A stretch of 21,516 nucleotides of DNA from DASPKS01 sp035628035 (GTDB lineage: Bacteria; Bacteroidota; Rhodothermia; Rhodothermales; Rubricoccaceae). The stretch's first letter is position 1. Each line of letters starts with the position of its first letter. Both the position numbers and the translations under genes were made by a program. Below the pieces are notes generated by a model, which saw only the letters and a program-made list of their open reading frames with translations, was not told where the DNA came from and searched no databases. Positions 1-6,457 of the stretch are shown here, piece after piece. The stretch lies in NCBI GenBank assembly GCA_035628035.1, contig DASPKS010000032.1, forward strand, positions 1 through 21,516. Reading direction: 5' to 3'.

Positions 1-293
1 ACGAGGTCGCCGGTCATCCGCGTGAAGCGGAGGAGCGCCGGCATGTCCATCTCGGTGAGCGGGCCGATGATCTCGTGGACGTCGCCGCCCGAGCAGAAAT
101 TCCCGCCCGCCCCGCGCAGCACGACGGCCTTTACATCGTCGGCATAGACGAGCGTGCGGAAGAGGTCGCGCAGCTCGGCGTAGCTCTCGAACGTGAGGGG
201 GTTCTTTTTCTCCGGGCGGTTGAGCGTGACGGTGGCCACACGGTCAGAAAAATCCCAGAGGAAGTGCTGCGGGGTATAGGTGGTCGGGTCCAT
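1..293 (-). CDS. Enoyl-CoA hydratase/isomerase (crotonase) family, N-terminal part
   Basis: Partial gene: the ATG is at 293 and the reading frame is open to the left edge, giving 97 codons. The N-terminus has the crotonase pattern: a first beta strand ending in VTLNRPEKKNPLT at about residues 21-33, then VVLRGAGGNFCSGGDVHE at about 61-78, which carries the backbone oxyanion-hole segment that binds the acyl-CoA thioester. The catalytic C-terminal part lies outside the window. The start lies 5 bp after the stop of the DUF1684 gene, so it is the third gene of an operon headed by the aromatic acyl-CoA monooxygenase/reductase. By inference it acts after ring attack, hydrating or opening the non-aromatic CoA intermediate in a beta-oxidation-like route. 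The exact substrate cannot be read from the sequence. Confidence 0.88.
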   Translation of the reverse strand, partial: MDPTTYTPQHFLWDFSDRVATVTLNRPEKKNPLTFESYAELRDLFRTLVYADDVKAVVLRGAGGNFCSGGDVHEIIGPLTEMDMPALLRFTRMTGDL

Positions 294-298
294 CGCGG

Positions 299-1192
299 TC
301 AGTGGTCGCCCCACGTCTTCTCGCCGGCCGGGATGCGAACGGGCAGGCGGTTCTCCCGGGTGGGGATCGGGCACGTCGCGTAGGGCGTGAACACGCAGGG
401 CGGGTTGTAGGCCTTGTTGAAGTCGATGACGACGCGGCCGTTGTCGTCGGGGGCGTCGACGTAGAGGAAGCGGCCGCCGCCGTAGGTCTCGTGCCCGCTC
501 GTCGCATCGCCGAAGACGACGAAGAACTGCGTCGCGTCGGGCGCGCCCGTCACGTCGAGGCGGTACTCCTCACCATCCACCTCGAAGACAACGGCGCCGG
601 GGACGGTGCTCTCCTCGTCCATCCCGGCGATGATCGTCGGGAGGCGCGCGGTGCGCGGGGGGTCGTAGCGCTCGAAGCGCCCTTCGATGCGCCAGCGCGG
701 ATCGGTGGGGAACGTCTCGATCCCATCGAAGCCCGTACGCACGGGGCTCTCGCTGTCGCGGAGGCGCACGCCGAGCCGTCCGCTCCGCTCGATGACGTGC
801 CACGAGAGGGAGGCGAGGTGCACCACCGTTGGCTCGCCGTCGTGGTCATCGGCCATCACGAGCTCCGTCACCGGCTGCCCGTCGTGCGTGATGGGGACAC
901 CAGGCTCGACGCGCATCGTTACCGTGCTGTCTTCGACGACAAACGTGCCGATGCGCGGGGGGGCGTTCGGCGGGAAGACAACGGCGTTGGAGAAGTCCGC
1001 GCCGAACGAATGCTCGCCTTCGTCGAGCCAGTAGAGGCCCACCAGCGCGAGCCACCCATCGGGCCGACGCAACCCCTCGATGCGCTGCCGGCGGTACGCC
1101 TCGATCTCTTCCTCGTAGGCCGCATCCGCCGGGCTGCACGCGGCGAGGCCGACGACGATTACGCCGAGGAGTAGCAGGAGCGAAAGGGTCAT
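299..1192 (-). CDS. DUF1684 family lipoprotein
   Basis: 297 residues. The frame is open further upstream, but ATG 1192 is chosen because it starts a clean lipoprotein signal peptide (hydrophobic residues 4-18, lipobox GLAAC with Cys19) and overlaps the preceding stop codon as ATGA. The mature part matches the DUF1684 family: an early RRQRIEGLRRPDGWLALVGLYWL block, and a C-terminal FNKAYNPPCVFTPYATCPIPTRENRLPVRIPAGE block that is the hallmark of the family. The family is widespread in Bacteroidota and has no established biochemical role that I can name. It lies between two cytoplasmic aromatic-CoA enzymes and is translationally coupled to the first, although its signal peptide sends it to the cell envelope. 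Family assignment is firm; function is unknown. Confidence 0.9.
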   Translation of the reverse strand: MTLSLLLLLGVIVVGLAACSPADAAYEEEIEAYRRQRIEGLRRPDGWLALVGLYWLDEGEHSFGADFSNAVVFPPNAPPRIGTFVVEDSTVTMRVEPGVPITHDGQPVTELVMADDHDGEPTVVHLASLSWHVIERSGRLGVRLRDSESPVRTGFDGIETFPTDPRWRIEGRFERYDPPRTARLPTIIAGMDEESTVPGAVVFEVDGEEYRLDVTGAPDATQFFVVFGDATSGHETYGGGRFLYVDAPDDNGRVVIDFNKAYNPPCVFTPYATCPIPTRENRLPVRIPAGEKTWGDH

Positions 1193-3480
1193 GGCGTTTG
1201 CGCGGCGCGCTCGACGAGGCGTTCGAGCTGGGCGCGGCCGGAGAGGTACTGCGGGGGCCACCACTGGGCGGCGTAGCGGAGCTGGGCGGCCGAGCGAAGG
1301 GTCCACTGCGGGTCCCAGAGGTGGGGCCGGGCGAGGAGGCAGAGGTCGGCGCGCCCGGAGGCGATGATGGCGTTCACGTGGTCGGGCTCGTAGATGTTAC
1401 CGACGGCCATCGTCGCCACGGCGGCTTCCAGGCGAACGCGCTCGGCGAAGGGGGTCTGCCACATCCGACCGTAGATGGGCTTCTGTTCGGGCCACACCTG
1501 GCCCGTCGAGACGTCCACCACGTCGGCGCCGTGCGCCTTGAACGCCTCCGCGAAGGCGACGGCGTCCTCGGGCGTCGTCCCGTCGTCGGCCCAGTCCGTC
1601 GCGGAGATGCGGACGGAGAGGGGTTTTTCTTCTGGCCATACCTCGCGCACGGCGGCGAGGACTTCGAGCGAGTAGCGGAGGCGGTTTTCGAGGGAGCCGC
1701 CGTACGCGTCGGTGCGCTTGTTGGTGAGCGGCGAGAGGAACGACGAGAGGAGGTACCCGTGCGCGTAGTGGAGTTCGAGGAGGTCGAAGCCCGCGGCGAT
1801 CCCACGCTGCGCGGCGGACACGTGGGCGTCCCGGACGGCGTTCATGTCCGCGCGCGTCATCTCCTTGGGCGTCTGGTCCTTCGGGAGGTAGGGGATCGGC
1901 GAGGGTGCGAGGAGCTCCCAGTTGCCCGCGTCGAGGGGGGTGTGGTCGTCCTCCGCCTCCCACGGGCGCTTGACCGAGCCCTTCCGCCCCGAATGGCCGA
2001 GCTGCAAGGCCACTTTTGCTGGGCTGTTGGCGTGGATGAAGTCCACGATGCGCGCGTAGGCCTCGCCCTGGGTGTCGTTCCAGAGGCCGGCGCAGCCGAG
2101 CGTGATTCGGCCCTCGGGCGTGACGCACGTCATCTCGGTGAACACGAGCCCGGCCCCGCCGAGCGCCCGCGCGCCGAGGTGGACGAGGTGGAAGTCGTTC
2201 ACCACGCCCTCTTCCGCCGAGTACATCGCCATCGGCGAGACGGCAATGCGGTTGGGGAGCGTGAGCCCGCACAGCCGCAATGGAAGGAACATCGGCGGGA
2301 CGGCCTCGGCCTGCGGCTGACCGGTCGCCTTCTCGGCGAGCCATCGCTCGTACCCGTCGAGCCACGCCCTGTCGCGGACGCGGAGGCTCTCGTGGCTGAT
2401 GCGCTGGCTCCGCGTGAGGAGGCTGTAGGCGAACTGCTCGGGGTCGAGGTGGCCGCGCATCGCCACGCGCTCGAACCACTCGGTGGAGTTGCGCGCGGCG
2501 TTCTGGAGGCGGAGCACCTCCACGCGCCGCTCCTGCTCGTAGTCCTCCAGGATCTCGGGCATCGGCCGCCCCTCGCCGTCGGTGAGCTTCTTCGCCAGCG
2601 CCATCGCGCTTTCGAGGGCGAGCTTGGTCCCGCTGCCGATGGAGAAGTGCGCCGTCGCGGCGGCGTCCCCCAGCAAGACGACGTGCTCGTGGTGCCACCG
2701 CGCGCACGTCACCGTCGGGAAGGTGACCCACATCACGGGGCCTTCGAGGTGGGGCGCGTTGTCGAGGAGGCCGTAGCCCTGGAGGTGCTTCTCGAACAGC
2801 CGCTCGCAGAAGGCGAGGGCGTCGGGCTTGCTCATCCGGTCGAGCCCGGCCGCGCGCCACGTCTCTTCGCGGCACTCGACGATGAACGTGCTCGTGTCGT
2901 CGCTGAACTGATAGCAGTGGGCCTGGAACCAGCCGTGCTCGGTCTCCTCGAAGAAGAACGAGAAGGCGGGAAAGGGGCGGTGCGTGCCGAGCCACGTGTA
3001 CTTGTTCACGCGCTGTTCCACGCGCGGCCGGAACACGTCGGCCATGCGCGCGCGCACGGCGCTGTTGACGCCGTCGGCGGCCACGATGAGGTCAGCGTCG
3101 GGGAAAGCCTCGGGGCCGGGGACGCGGCAGCCGTAGACGAGGCGGACCCCCAATGCCTCGGCGCGGCGGGTGAGGATGTCGAGGAAGCGGTGGCGCCCGA
3201 TCCCGATGAACCCGTGGCCCGAGGAGCGGAGCGTGCGGCCCCGGATGCAGACCTCGATGTCGTCCCAGTGCGCGAGCGTGGCGGCCGTCTCCTCGGCCAC
3301 GACGGCGTCGGCCGCGGCGAGGTTCTCCATCGTCCCATCGGAGAACACGATGCCCCAGCCGAACGTGTTGCCGCGCGGGTTCTGCTCGTAGACGGCCACG
3401 TCCCAGCCCGGCCTCGCCTTCTTGAGGAGGAGGGAGAAGAACAGGCCGCCGGGGCCTCCGCCGATGGTGGCGACTGTCAC
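1189..3480 (-). CDS. Bifunctional FAD monooxygenase / old-yellow-enzyme reductase (2-aminobenzoyl-CoA or salicylyl-CoA 5-hydroxylase type)
   Basis: 763 residues from a GTG start that immediately precedes the FAD-binding strand (TVATIGGGPGG, residues 2-12). The N-terminal half is a group A flavoprotein monooxygenase: GGGPGG at 7-12, the DADLIVAADGVNSAVR motif at 128-143 and GDAAATAHFSIGSGTKLALESA at 271-292. From about residue 396 the protein becomes an old-yellow-enzyme barrel: LPNRIAVSPMAMYS, ALQLGHSGRKGS (491-502), the substrate-site HYAHGYLLSSFLSPLTNKR around H571/H574, then DAYGGSLENRLRYSLE. This fusion is the architecture of Azoarcus 2-aminobenzoyl-CoA monooxygenase/reductase, which hydroxylates and then reduces an aromatic CoA thioester, and of proteins annotated as salicylyl-CoA 5-hydroxylase. 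The enoyl-CoA hydratase downstream supports a CoA-linked aromatic pathway. Architecture is certain; the substrate (anthraniloyl-, salicylyl- or another CoA) is inferred. Confidence 0.93.
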   Translation of the reverse strand: MTVATIGGGPGGLFFSLLLKKARPGWDVAVYEQNPRGNTFGWGIVFSDGTMENLAAADAVVAEETAATLAHWDDIEVCIRGRTLRSSGHGFIGIGRHRFLDILTRRAEALGVRLVYGCRVPGPEAFPDADLIVAADGVNSAVRARMADVFRPRVEQRVNKYTWLGTHRPFPAFSFFFEETEHGWFQAHCYQFSDDTSTFIVECREETWRAAGLDRMSKPDALAFCERLFEKHLQGYGLLDNAPHLEGPVMWVTFPTVTCARWHHEHVVLLGDAAATAHFSIGSGTKLALESAMALAKKLTDGEGRPMPEILEDYEQERRVEVLRLQNAARNSTEWFERVAMRGHLDPEQFAYSLLTRSQRISHESLRVRDRAWLDGYERWLAEKATGQPQAEAVPPMFLPLRLCGLTLPNRIAVSPMAMYSAEEGVVNDFHLVHLGARALGGAGLVFTEMTCVTPEGRITLGCAGLWNDTQGEAYARIVDFIHANSPAKVALQLGHSGRKGSVKRPWEAEDDHTPLDAGNWELLAPSPIPYLPKDQTPKEMTRADMNAVRDAHVSAAQRGIAAGFDLLELHYAHGYLLSSFLSPLTNKRTDAYGGSLENRLRYSLEVLAAVREVWPEEKPLSVRISATDWADDGTTPEDAVAFAEAFKAHGADVVDVSTGQVWPEQKPIYGRMWQTPFAERVRLEAAVATMAVGNIYEPDHVNAIIASGRADLCLLARPHLWDPQWTLRSAAQLRYAAQWWPPQYLSGRAQLERLVERAAQTP

Positions 3481-3621
3481 GGGCGCGGGGGAAGGGTGCG
3501 GCCGATGTTACGCACCGGGGCGTGGGAACGGCCCTGCCCCCTTCGCGCGCTCGAACCCCTCAGCCGCTTGCGCGCGGCGGCGGGTTTTCCTTCCTTGCGT
3601 TCGCTCACCCGTGGGGTCGCC
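3481..3621. promoter_or_regulatory. Divergent intergenic region between the aromatic-CoA operon and the beta-helix gene
   Basis: 141 bp separate two genes read in opposite directions, so promoters for both are expected here. I find no confident -35/-10 pair. The minus-strand leader just before the GTG at 3480 is pyrimidine-rich (CACCCTTCCCCCGCGCCC) and has no Shine-Dalgarno sequence. The plus side has TTTTCCTTCC about 40 bp before the ATG. Confidence 0.4.
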
Positions 3622-5085
3622 ATGCGCCTCTCCTCCCTCCTCGCCGGCTGCCTGCTGGCCGCGCCGCTCGCCTCGGCCGCCACGTACCACGTCGCCCCCG
3701 GGGGGAGCGACAGCAACGACGGCTCGGCGAGCGCGCCCTGGGCCACGCTCCAGCACGCCGCCGACGAGGTGCGGGCGGGCGACACCGTGCTCGTCCACGA
3801 CGGGACGTACGTGGGCTTTCAGATCGAGACGAGCGGGACGGCCGCCGCCCCCATCGTCTTCCGCGCGCTCAGCCTGAACGTCGTCGTGAACGAGGAGAAC
3901 CCCGTCCGGGGCCAGCACCACATCAACGTCGAGGGGGCCGACTATGTGGTGATCGAGGGGTTCCGCGTGCGCGACGCTGACGTAACCGGCATCCGCGTGG
4001 TCATCGCGCGCGGGGTCGTCGTGAAGCACAATGTGATCGGGCCGAACGGGCGATGGGGCATTCTGACGGGGTTCGCGCCCGACGTCCAGATCCTCAACAA
4101 CGAGACGTTTCAGTCCGGCCTGGAGCACGGCATCTACGTCTCGAACAGCGACGTCCCGAACGACAACCCCATCATCCGGGGGAACGTGTCGTATGGGAAC
4201 GGGCGGAACGGCATCCAGCTCAACGGCGACTGCTTCGCCGGCGGCGACGGGGTGATCGAGGGCGCGCTCATCGAGCACAACGTCGTGTTCGACAACGCGA
4301 ACAAGGGGCTCAGCATCATCTCTGCGCCGGAGGCGCGCATCCAGAACAACCTCATCTACGACAACGGGCTCGCGGGCGCGGCCGGCGGCATCCACCTCGT
4401 CGATGAGCCGGGGTGCGGGCAGCCCACCGACGACGCCGTCGTCGTCAACAACACCATCGTGGAGCCGCGCATCGCGGGCATCCGGATGAACCTCGGCGCG
4501 TCGGGCAACGTCGTCTTCAACAACCTCATCGTCAGCAACAATCCCGTCGCAGACGAGGAAGGCACCAACTTCGTCCACCCCACGTCCAACCTGACGCGCT
4601 CCTCCACGGCCGGGCTGTTCGTAGACGCCGACGCACACGACTACCGCCTCGCGCCGGGCAGCCCCGCCCTCGACGTGGGCGTTCCCTCCTACCAGGGCCA
4701 CACCGCAGCTGCCGTCGACTTTGACGGGATGCCCCGCCCCATCGGGCCTGCTTTCGATGCCGGCGCCTACGAAGGACCCGCGAACACCGGCGGCGGGGAC
4801 GATCCTGAGGAGGCACAGCTAGCGCTCCATCCGGCCGCCCCGAACCCGTTCACCACCGAGACGACGATTCGCTACACGCTGCCGCGCGGCGGCCTCGTGA
4901 GGGTCCAGGTGTTCGACGCGCGGGGGCGCGCCGTGGCCACGCTCGTCGAGGCCAGCCAGCCCGCCGGCCTCCACGCGGTCCGGTTCGACGGGGCAGGACT
5001 TCCCAGGGGCATGTACCTCATCCGGCTCACGACGGACAGCGGAACGCAGACGCGCCCGCTCGTGCGGCTCGGCGGCGCGGACTAG
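3622..5085 (+). CDS. Secreted right-handed beta-helix protein with T9SS C-terminal sorting domain
   Basis: 487 residues. The frame is open far upstream (antisense to the monooxygenase gene), but ATG 3622 begins a clear Sec signal peptide with a predicted cut after ASA (residue 19). The mature N-terminus (TYHVAPGGSDSNDG, then a stretch ending AGDTVLVHDGTY) is typical of parallel beta-helix proteins. It is followed by many short repeated coils with N-rich ladders (for example VVKHNVIGPNGRWGI, IIRGNVSYGNGRNGI, RIQNNLIYDNGLAG). A short linker leads to a C-terminal domain of about 80 residues (AAPNPFTTETTIRYTLP, VRVQVFDARGRAV, LPRGMYLIRL) that matches type A sorting signals of the type IX secretion system. 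The protein is probably exported to the surface or medium. It could be a polysaccharide lyase or epimerase-like enzyme or a non-catalytic adhesin; no catalytic residues can be assigned by eye. The stop overlaps the converging gene by 4 bp. Confidence 0.9.
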   Translation: MRLSSLLAGCLLAAPLASAATYHVAPGGSDSNDGSASAPWATLQHAADEVRAGDTVLVHDGTYVGFQIETSGTAAAPIVFRALSLNVVVNEENPVRGQHHINVEGADYVVIEGFRVRDADVTGIRVVIARGVVVKHNVIGPNGRWGILTGFAPDVQILNNETFQSGLEHGIYVSNSDVPNDNPIIRGNVSYGNGRNGIQLNGDCFAGGDGVIEGALIEHNVVFDNANKGLSIISAPEARIQNNLIYDNGLAGAAGGIHLVDEPGCGQPTDDAVVVNNTIVEPRIAGIRMNLGASGNVVFNNLIVSNNPVADEEGTNFVHPTSNLTRSSTAGLFVDADAHDYRLAPGSPALDVGVPSYQGHTAAAVDFDGMPRPIGPAFDAGAYEGPANTGGGDDPEEAQLALHPAAPNPFTTETTIRYTLPRGGLVRVQVFDARGRAVATLVEASQPAGLHAVRFDGAGLPRGMYLIRLTTDSGTQTRPLVRLGGAD

Positions 5086-5447
5086 AGCGCCGAGCGGATG
5101 CCCGCTTCGAGGTCGCGCGAGAGGCGGCGGCCGTTGGGGTACGTCTGCACGCGCGTGCGGAAGCCGCTCTCGCTGGTGGGCATCACGCGGATCTCGCTGA
5201 AGCCGCCCGACGCCTCGACCGTGCTCAGGCCGAGGATGTAGCCCCCGTCGGCCTGCGGCTCCACCTGCTCGATCTGGTAGCCGAAGCTCGGGAAGGCGCG
5301 CTGGATGGCGTCGACCACCTGCTGGGGCGGCTCGTCGAAGTAGCTCCACGCGGTGGAGCCCGAGACGCCGTAGGCCTCGTCGATGGAGGCGTTCGTGCAG
5401 GCGGCACTAAGGAGAAGGAGAGCGGGGAGCACCAGAAGGGCACGCAT
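5082..5447 (-). CDS. Small lipoprotein of unknown function
   Basis: 121 residues starting at ATG 5447, which opens a lipoprotein signal peptide (MRALLVLPALLLLSAAC, lipobox Cys17). The frame extends upstream but that part is Arg/Pro-rich and implausible. The mature part has an EPPQQVVDAIQRAFPSFGYQIEQ helix-strand followed by alternating strands ending in a LSRDLEAGIRSAL helix, which suggests a compact alpha/beta periplasmic domain. I do not recognise the family. It converges on the beta-helix gene; the two stop codons share the palindrome CTAG, so the genes overlap tail to tail by 4 bp. Confidence 0.72.
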   Translation of the reverse strand: MRALLVLPALLLLSAACTNASIDEAYGVSGSTAWSYFDEPPQQVVDAIQRAFPSFGYQIEQVEPQADGGYILGLSTVEASGGFSEIRVMPTSESGFRTRVQTYPNGRRLSRDLEAGIRSAL

Positions 5448-5503
5448 GACAGGACGGGAGAGGGGCCTCCTTCTTACGGCCCCGCCCGGCGATGGCTCCC
5501 GCG

Positions 5504-5540
5504 AAAAAGCGGGGGCGCCGCCAGTGCTGACGGCGCCCCC
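5504..5540 (-). terminator. Intrinsic terminator of the arsR / Cys-rich peptide transcript
   Basis: A perfect 10-bp stem (5511-5520 GGGGGCGCCG pairing with 5531-5540 CGGCGCCCCC) encloses a 10-nt loop. Read on the minus strand it is followed directly by GCTTTTTCGC. It lies 17 bp after the stop codon of the Cys-rich peptide and is a textbook factor-independent terminator for minus-strand transcription. Confidence 0.85.
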
Positions 5541-5557
5541 GGTCGGAAGGGCCGGGC

Positions 5558-5629
5558 TCAGTCGCCGCAGCACCCGCCGCCGCAGCCGCAGTCGGCGCAG
5601 CAGCCACACGCATTCGAGAGCGCGTTCAT
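5558..5629 (-). CDS. Cys-rich micropeptide (23 residues, 7 Cys) downstream of arsR
   Basis: The ATG at 5629 opens a 23-codon frame closed by TGA at 5560-5558. Cysteines fall at positions 8, 10, 11, 14, 16, 20 and 21, arranged as CGCC, then CGC, then CC, with glycines between. This density and spacing resemble a miniature metallothionein. Three things argue that it is translated. It has a Shine-Dalgarno-like CGAGG 6 nt before the ATG, which is rare in this window. It follows arsR by 27 bp on the same strand. The strong terminator comes just after it. Its neighbour ArsR ends in a similar Cys cluster (CDCACC). The likely role, by inference, is binding As(III) or a thiophilic metal. It is too short for routine gene calling, so it may be unannotated in relatives. 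A fortuitous frame within a GC-rich 3' leader remains possible. Confidence 0.62.
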   Translation of the reverse strand: MNALSNACGCCADCGCGGGCCGD

Positions 5630-5635
5630 GGCGTA

Positions 5636-5640
5636 CCTCG
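5636..5640 (-). promoter_or_regulatory. Shine-Dalgarno-like site of the Cys-rich micropeptide
   Basis: On the minus strand CGAGG is followed by six nucleotides (TACGCC) and then the ATG at 5629. Most other starts in the window have C/T-rich leaders with no such element, so this site helps to support the short frame as real. Confidence 0.5.
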
Positions 5641-5656
5641 TGGTTGAGTGGAGGGG

Positions 5657-5989
5657 TCAGCTACAGCACGCGCAGTCGCACTTCAGCCCCGCGAAGAGCT
5701 GCCCGAGCGCCTCGTGGAGCCGGCGGAGCGCCGACTCGTCAAGGCAGTAGCACGAGCGCGGCCCGTCCGTCTCCCCTTTGATCAGGCCGGCCTCCTTCAG
5801 CGCCCGGAGGTGCTGGGAGACCGTCGCCTGCGCGAGGGGGAGCTCGTCCACGACCTCACCGCAGAGGCACGTCTGCCGCTCGGCGAGGAGGCGGAGGATG
5901 GCGATGCGGGCCGGGTGGCCGAGGGCTTTCGCCCAGGCCGCCAGCGTGGCGTCGTCGGGGGAGAAGGCGTCGGTGCGCGCGGTAGCCAT
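5657..5989 (-). CDS. arsR: ArsR/SmtB-family thiol metalloregulator
   Basis: 110 residues, the usual ArsR length. The winged-helix core is clear: KALGHPARIAILRLLAERQTCLCGEVVDEL (about 21-50), then the recognition helix LAQATVSQHLRALKEAGLI (52-70) and a wing with GPRSCYCLDE. Candidate metalloid ligands are Cys41 and Cys43 in the TCLCGEV helix (the place of the E. coli ELCVC site), Cys80/Cys82 in the wing, and Cys104, 106, 108 and 109 in the C-terminal CDCACCS tail. C-terminal ligand clusters are known in some ArsR proteins, such as that of Acidithiobacillus. It should repress its own promoter until As(III) or Sb(III) binds. The ATG at 5989 lies 5 bp after a perfect palindrome and there is no Shine-Dalgarno sequence. 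arsC lies just upstream on the same strand, which supports the arsenic assignment. Confidence 0.93.
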   Translation of the reverse strand: MATARTDAFSPDDATLAAWAKALGHPARIAILRLLAERQTCLCGEVVDELPLAQATVSQHLRALKEAGLIKGETDGPRSCYCLDESALRRLHEALGQLFAGLKCDCACCS

Positions 5990-5994
5990 TGCAA

Positions 5995-6014
5995 TTATCG
6001 TAGATCTACGATAA
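5995..6014. promoter_or_regulatory. Palindromic ArsR operator
   Basis: TTATCGTAGATCTACGATAA is a perfect 20-bp inverted repeat with no spacer. It sits between the -10 box (6018-6023) and the arsR start codon (5989), so it would cover the transcription start. The size, symmetry and AT-rich ends fit ArsR/SmtB-family operators, and binding here would block transcription initiation. Confidence 0.85.
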
Positions 6015-6017
6015 GCG

Positions 6018-6047
6018 ATTATACGCCGCCGGGTTCCCGCCTGTCAA
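6018..6047 (-). promoter_or_regulatory. Promoter of arsR with consensus -35 and -10
   Basis: On the minus strand TTGACA (6047-6042) and TATAAT (6023-6018) are both exact matches to the sigma-70 consensus with an 18-bp spacer. The predicted start site, near 6011, falls inside the operator and leaves a leader of about 22 nt. Such a perfect promoter stands out in this GC-rich window. The -35 box begins 11 bp after the arsC stop, so arsR can be expressed apart from the arsC transcript. Confidence 0.8.
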
Positions 6048-6058
6048 GCCTCCTCTCC

Positions 6059-6457
6059 TCAACGGCCGGCACCCACCTCCGCGACGAGCGCCAGCACGCG
6101 CCGCTCGATCTCATCGCGGACGGCGTTGAACGCCTCCGGCGGGAGCGCCTTCGGGTCGGGCAGCGCCCAGTCCTCGCGGCGGCGGGCCGCCACGAAAGGG
6201 CACGCCTCCCCGCACCCCATCGTAATCACGTAGTCGAACGGGCCCTCTACCTCGTCGAGCGTCTTGGGGCGGTGCGTGGTGAGGTCGTAGCCTTTCTCCG
6301 CCATCGCTGCGACGGCCTTCGGGTTCACCTGCCCGCTCCCCTCGCTCCCCGCGCTGAGCGGCTCCAGCACGTCGGCGCCGTGCATCCGCGCGAACGCCTC
6401 CGCCATCTGGCTGCGGTTCGCGTTCTCGACGCACGCGAACAGGACGCGCGTCTTCAT
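6059..6457 (-). CDS. arsC: Arsenate reductase, LMW-phosphatase type (thioredoxin-coupled)
   Basis: 132 residues, the normal family length. The phosphatase P-loop CVENANRS (Cys9 to Arg15-Ser16) follows the first strand and carries the attacking thiol. The two resolving cysteines are in GCGEACP (Cys82, Cys86), the place of Cys82/Cys89 in Staphylococcus aureus ArsC, and WALPDP near residues 97-102 supplies the general-acid Asp region. The family reduces arsenate to arsenite in the cytoplasm, passing the disulfide to thioredoxin. The ATG overlaps the stop of the ABC exporter gene (TGATG), so translation is coupled. arsR follows downstream behind its own promoter. No ArsB or Acr3 arsenite pump is in the window. 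Confidence 0.93.
   Translation of the reverse strand: MKTRVLFACVENANRSQMAEAFARMHGADVLEPLSAGSEGSGQVNPKAVAAMAEKGYDLTTHRPKTLDEVEGPFDYVITMGCGEACPFVAARRREDWALPDPKALPPEAFNAVRDEIERRVLALVAEVGAGR

Noticed and set aside
1198..3600. Very long plus-strand open frame running into the beta-helix gene
   Set aside because: It is antisense to the monooxygenase/reductase gene, its translation is Arg/Glu/Val-rich without motifs, and the real protein starts with a signal peptide at 3622. High GC makes such stop-free shadows common.
5558..5560. TGA of the Cys-rich peptide as a possible selenocysteine codon
   Set aside because: It is followed closely by a terminator hairpin, no longer product would result, and no selenium machinery is visible.
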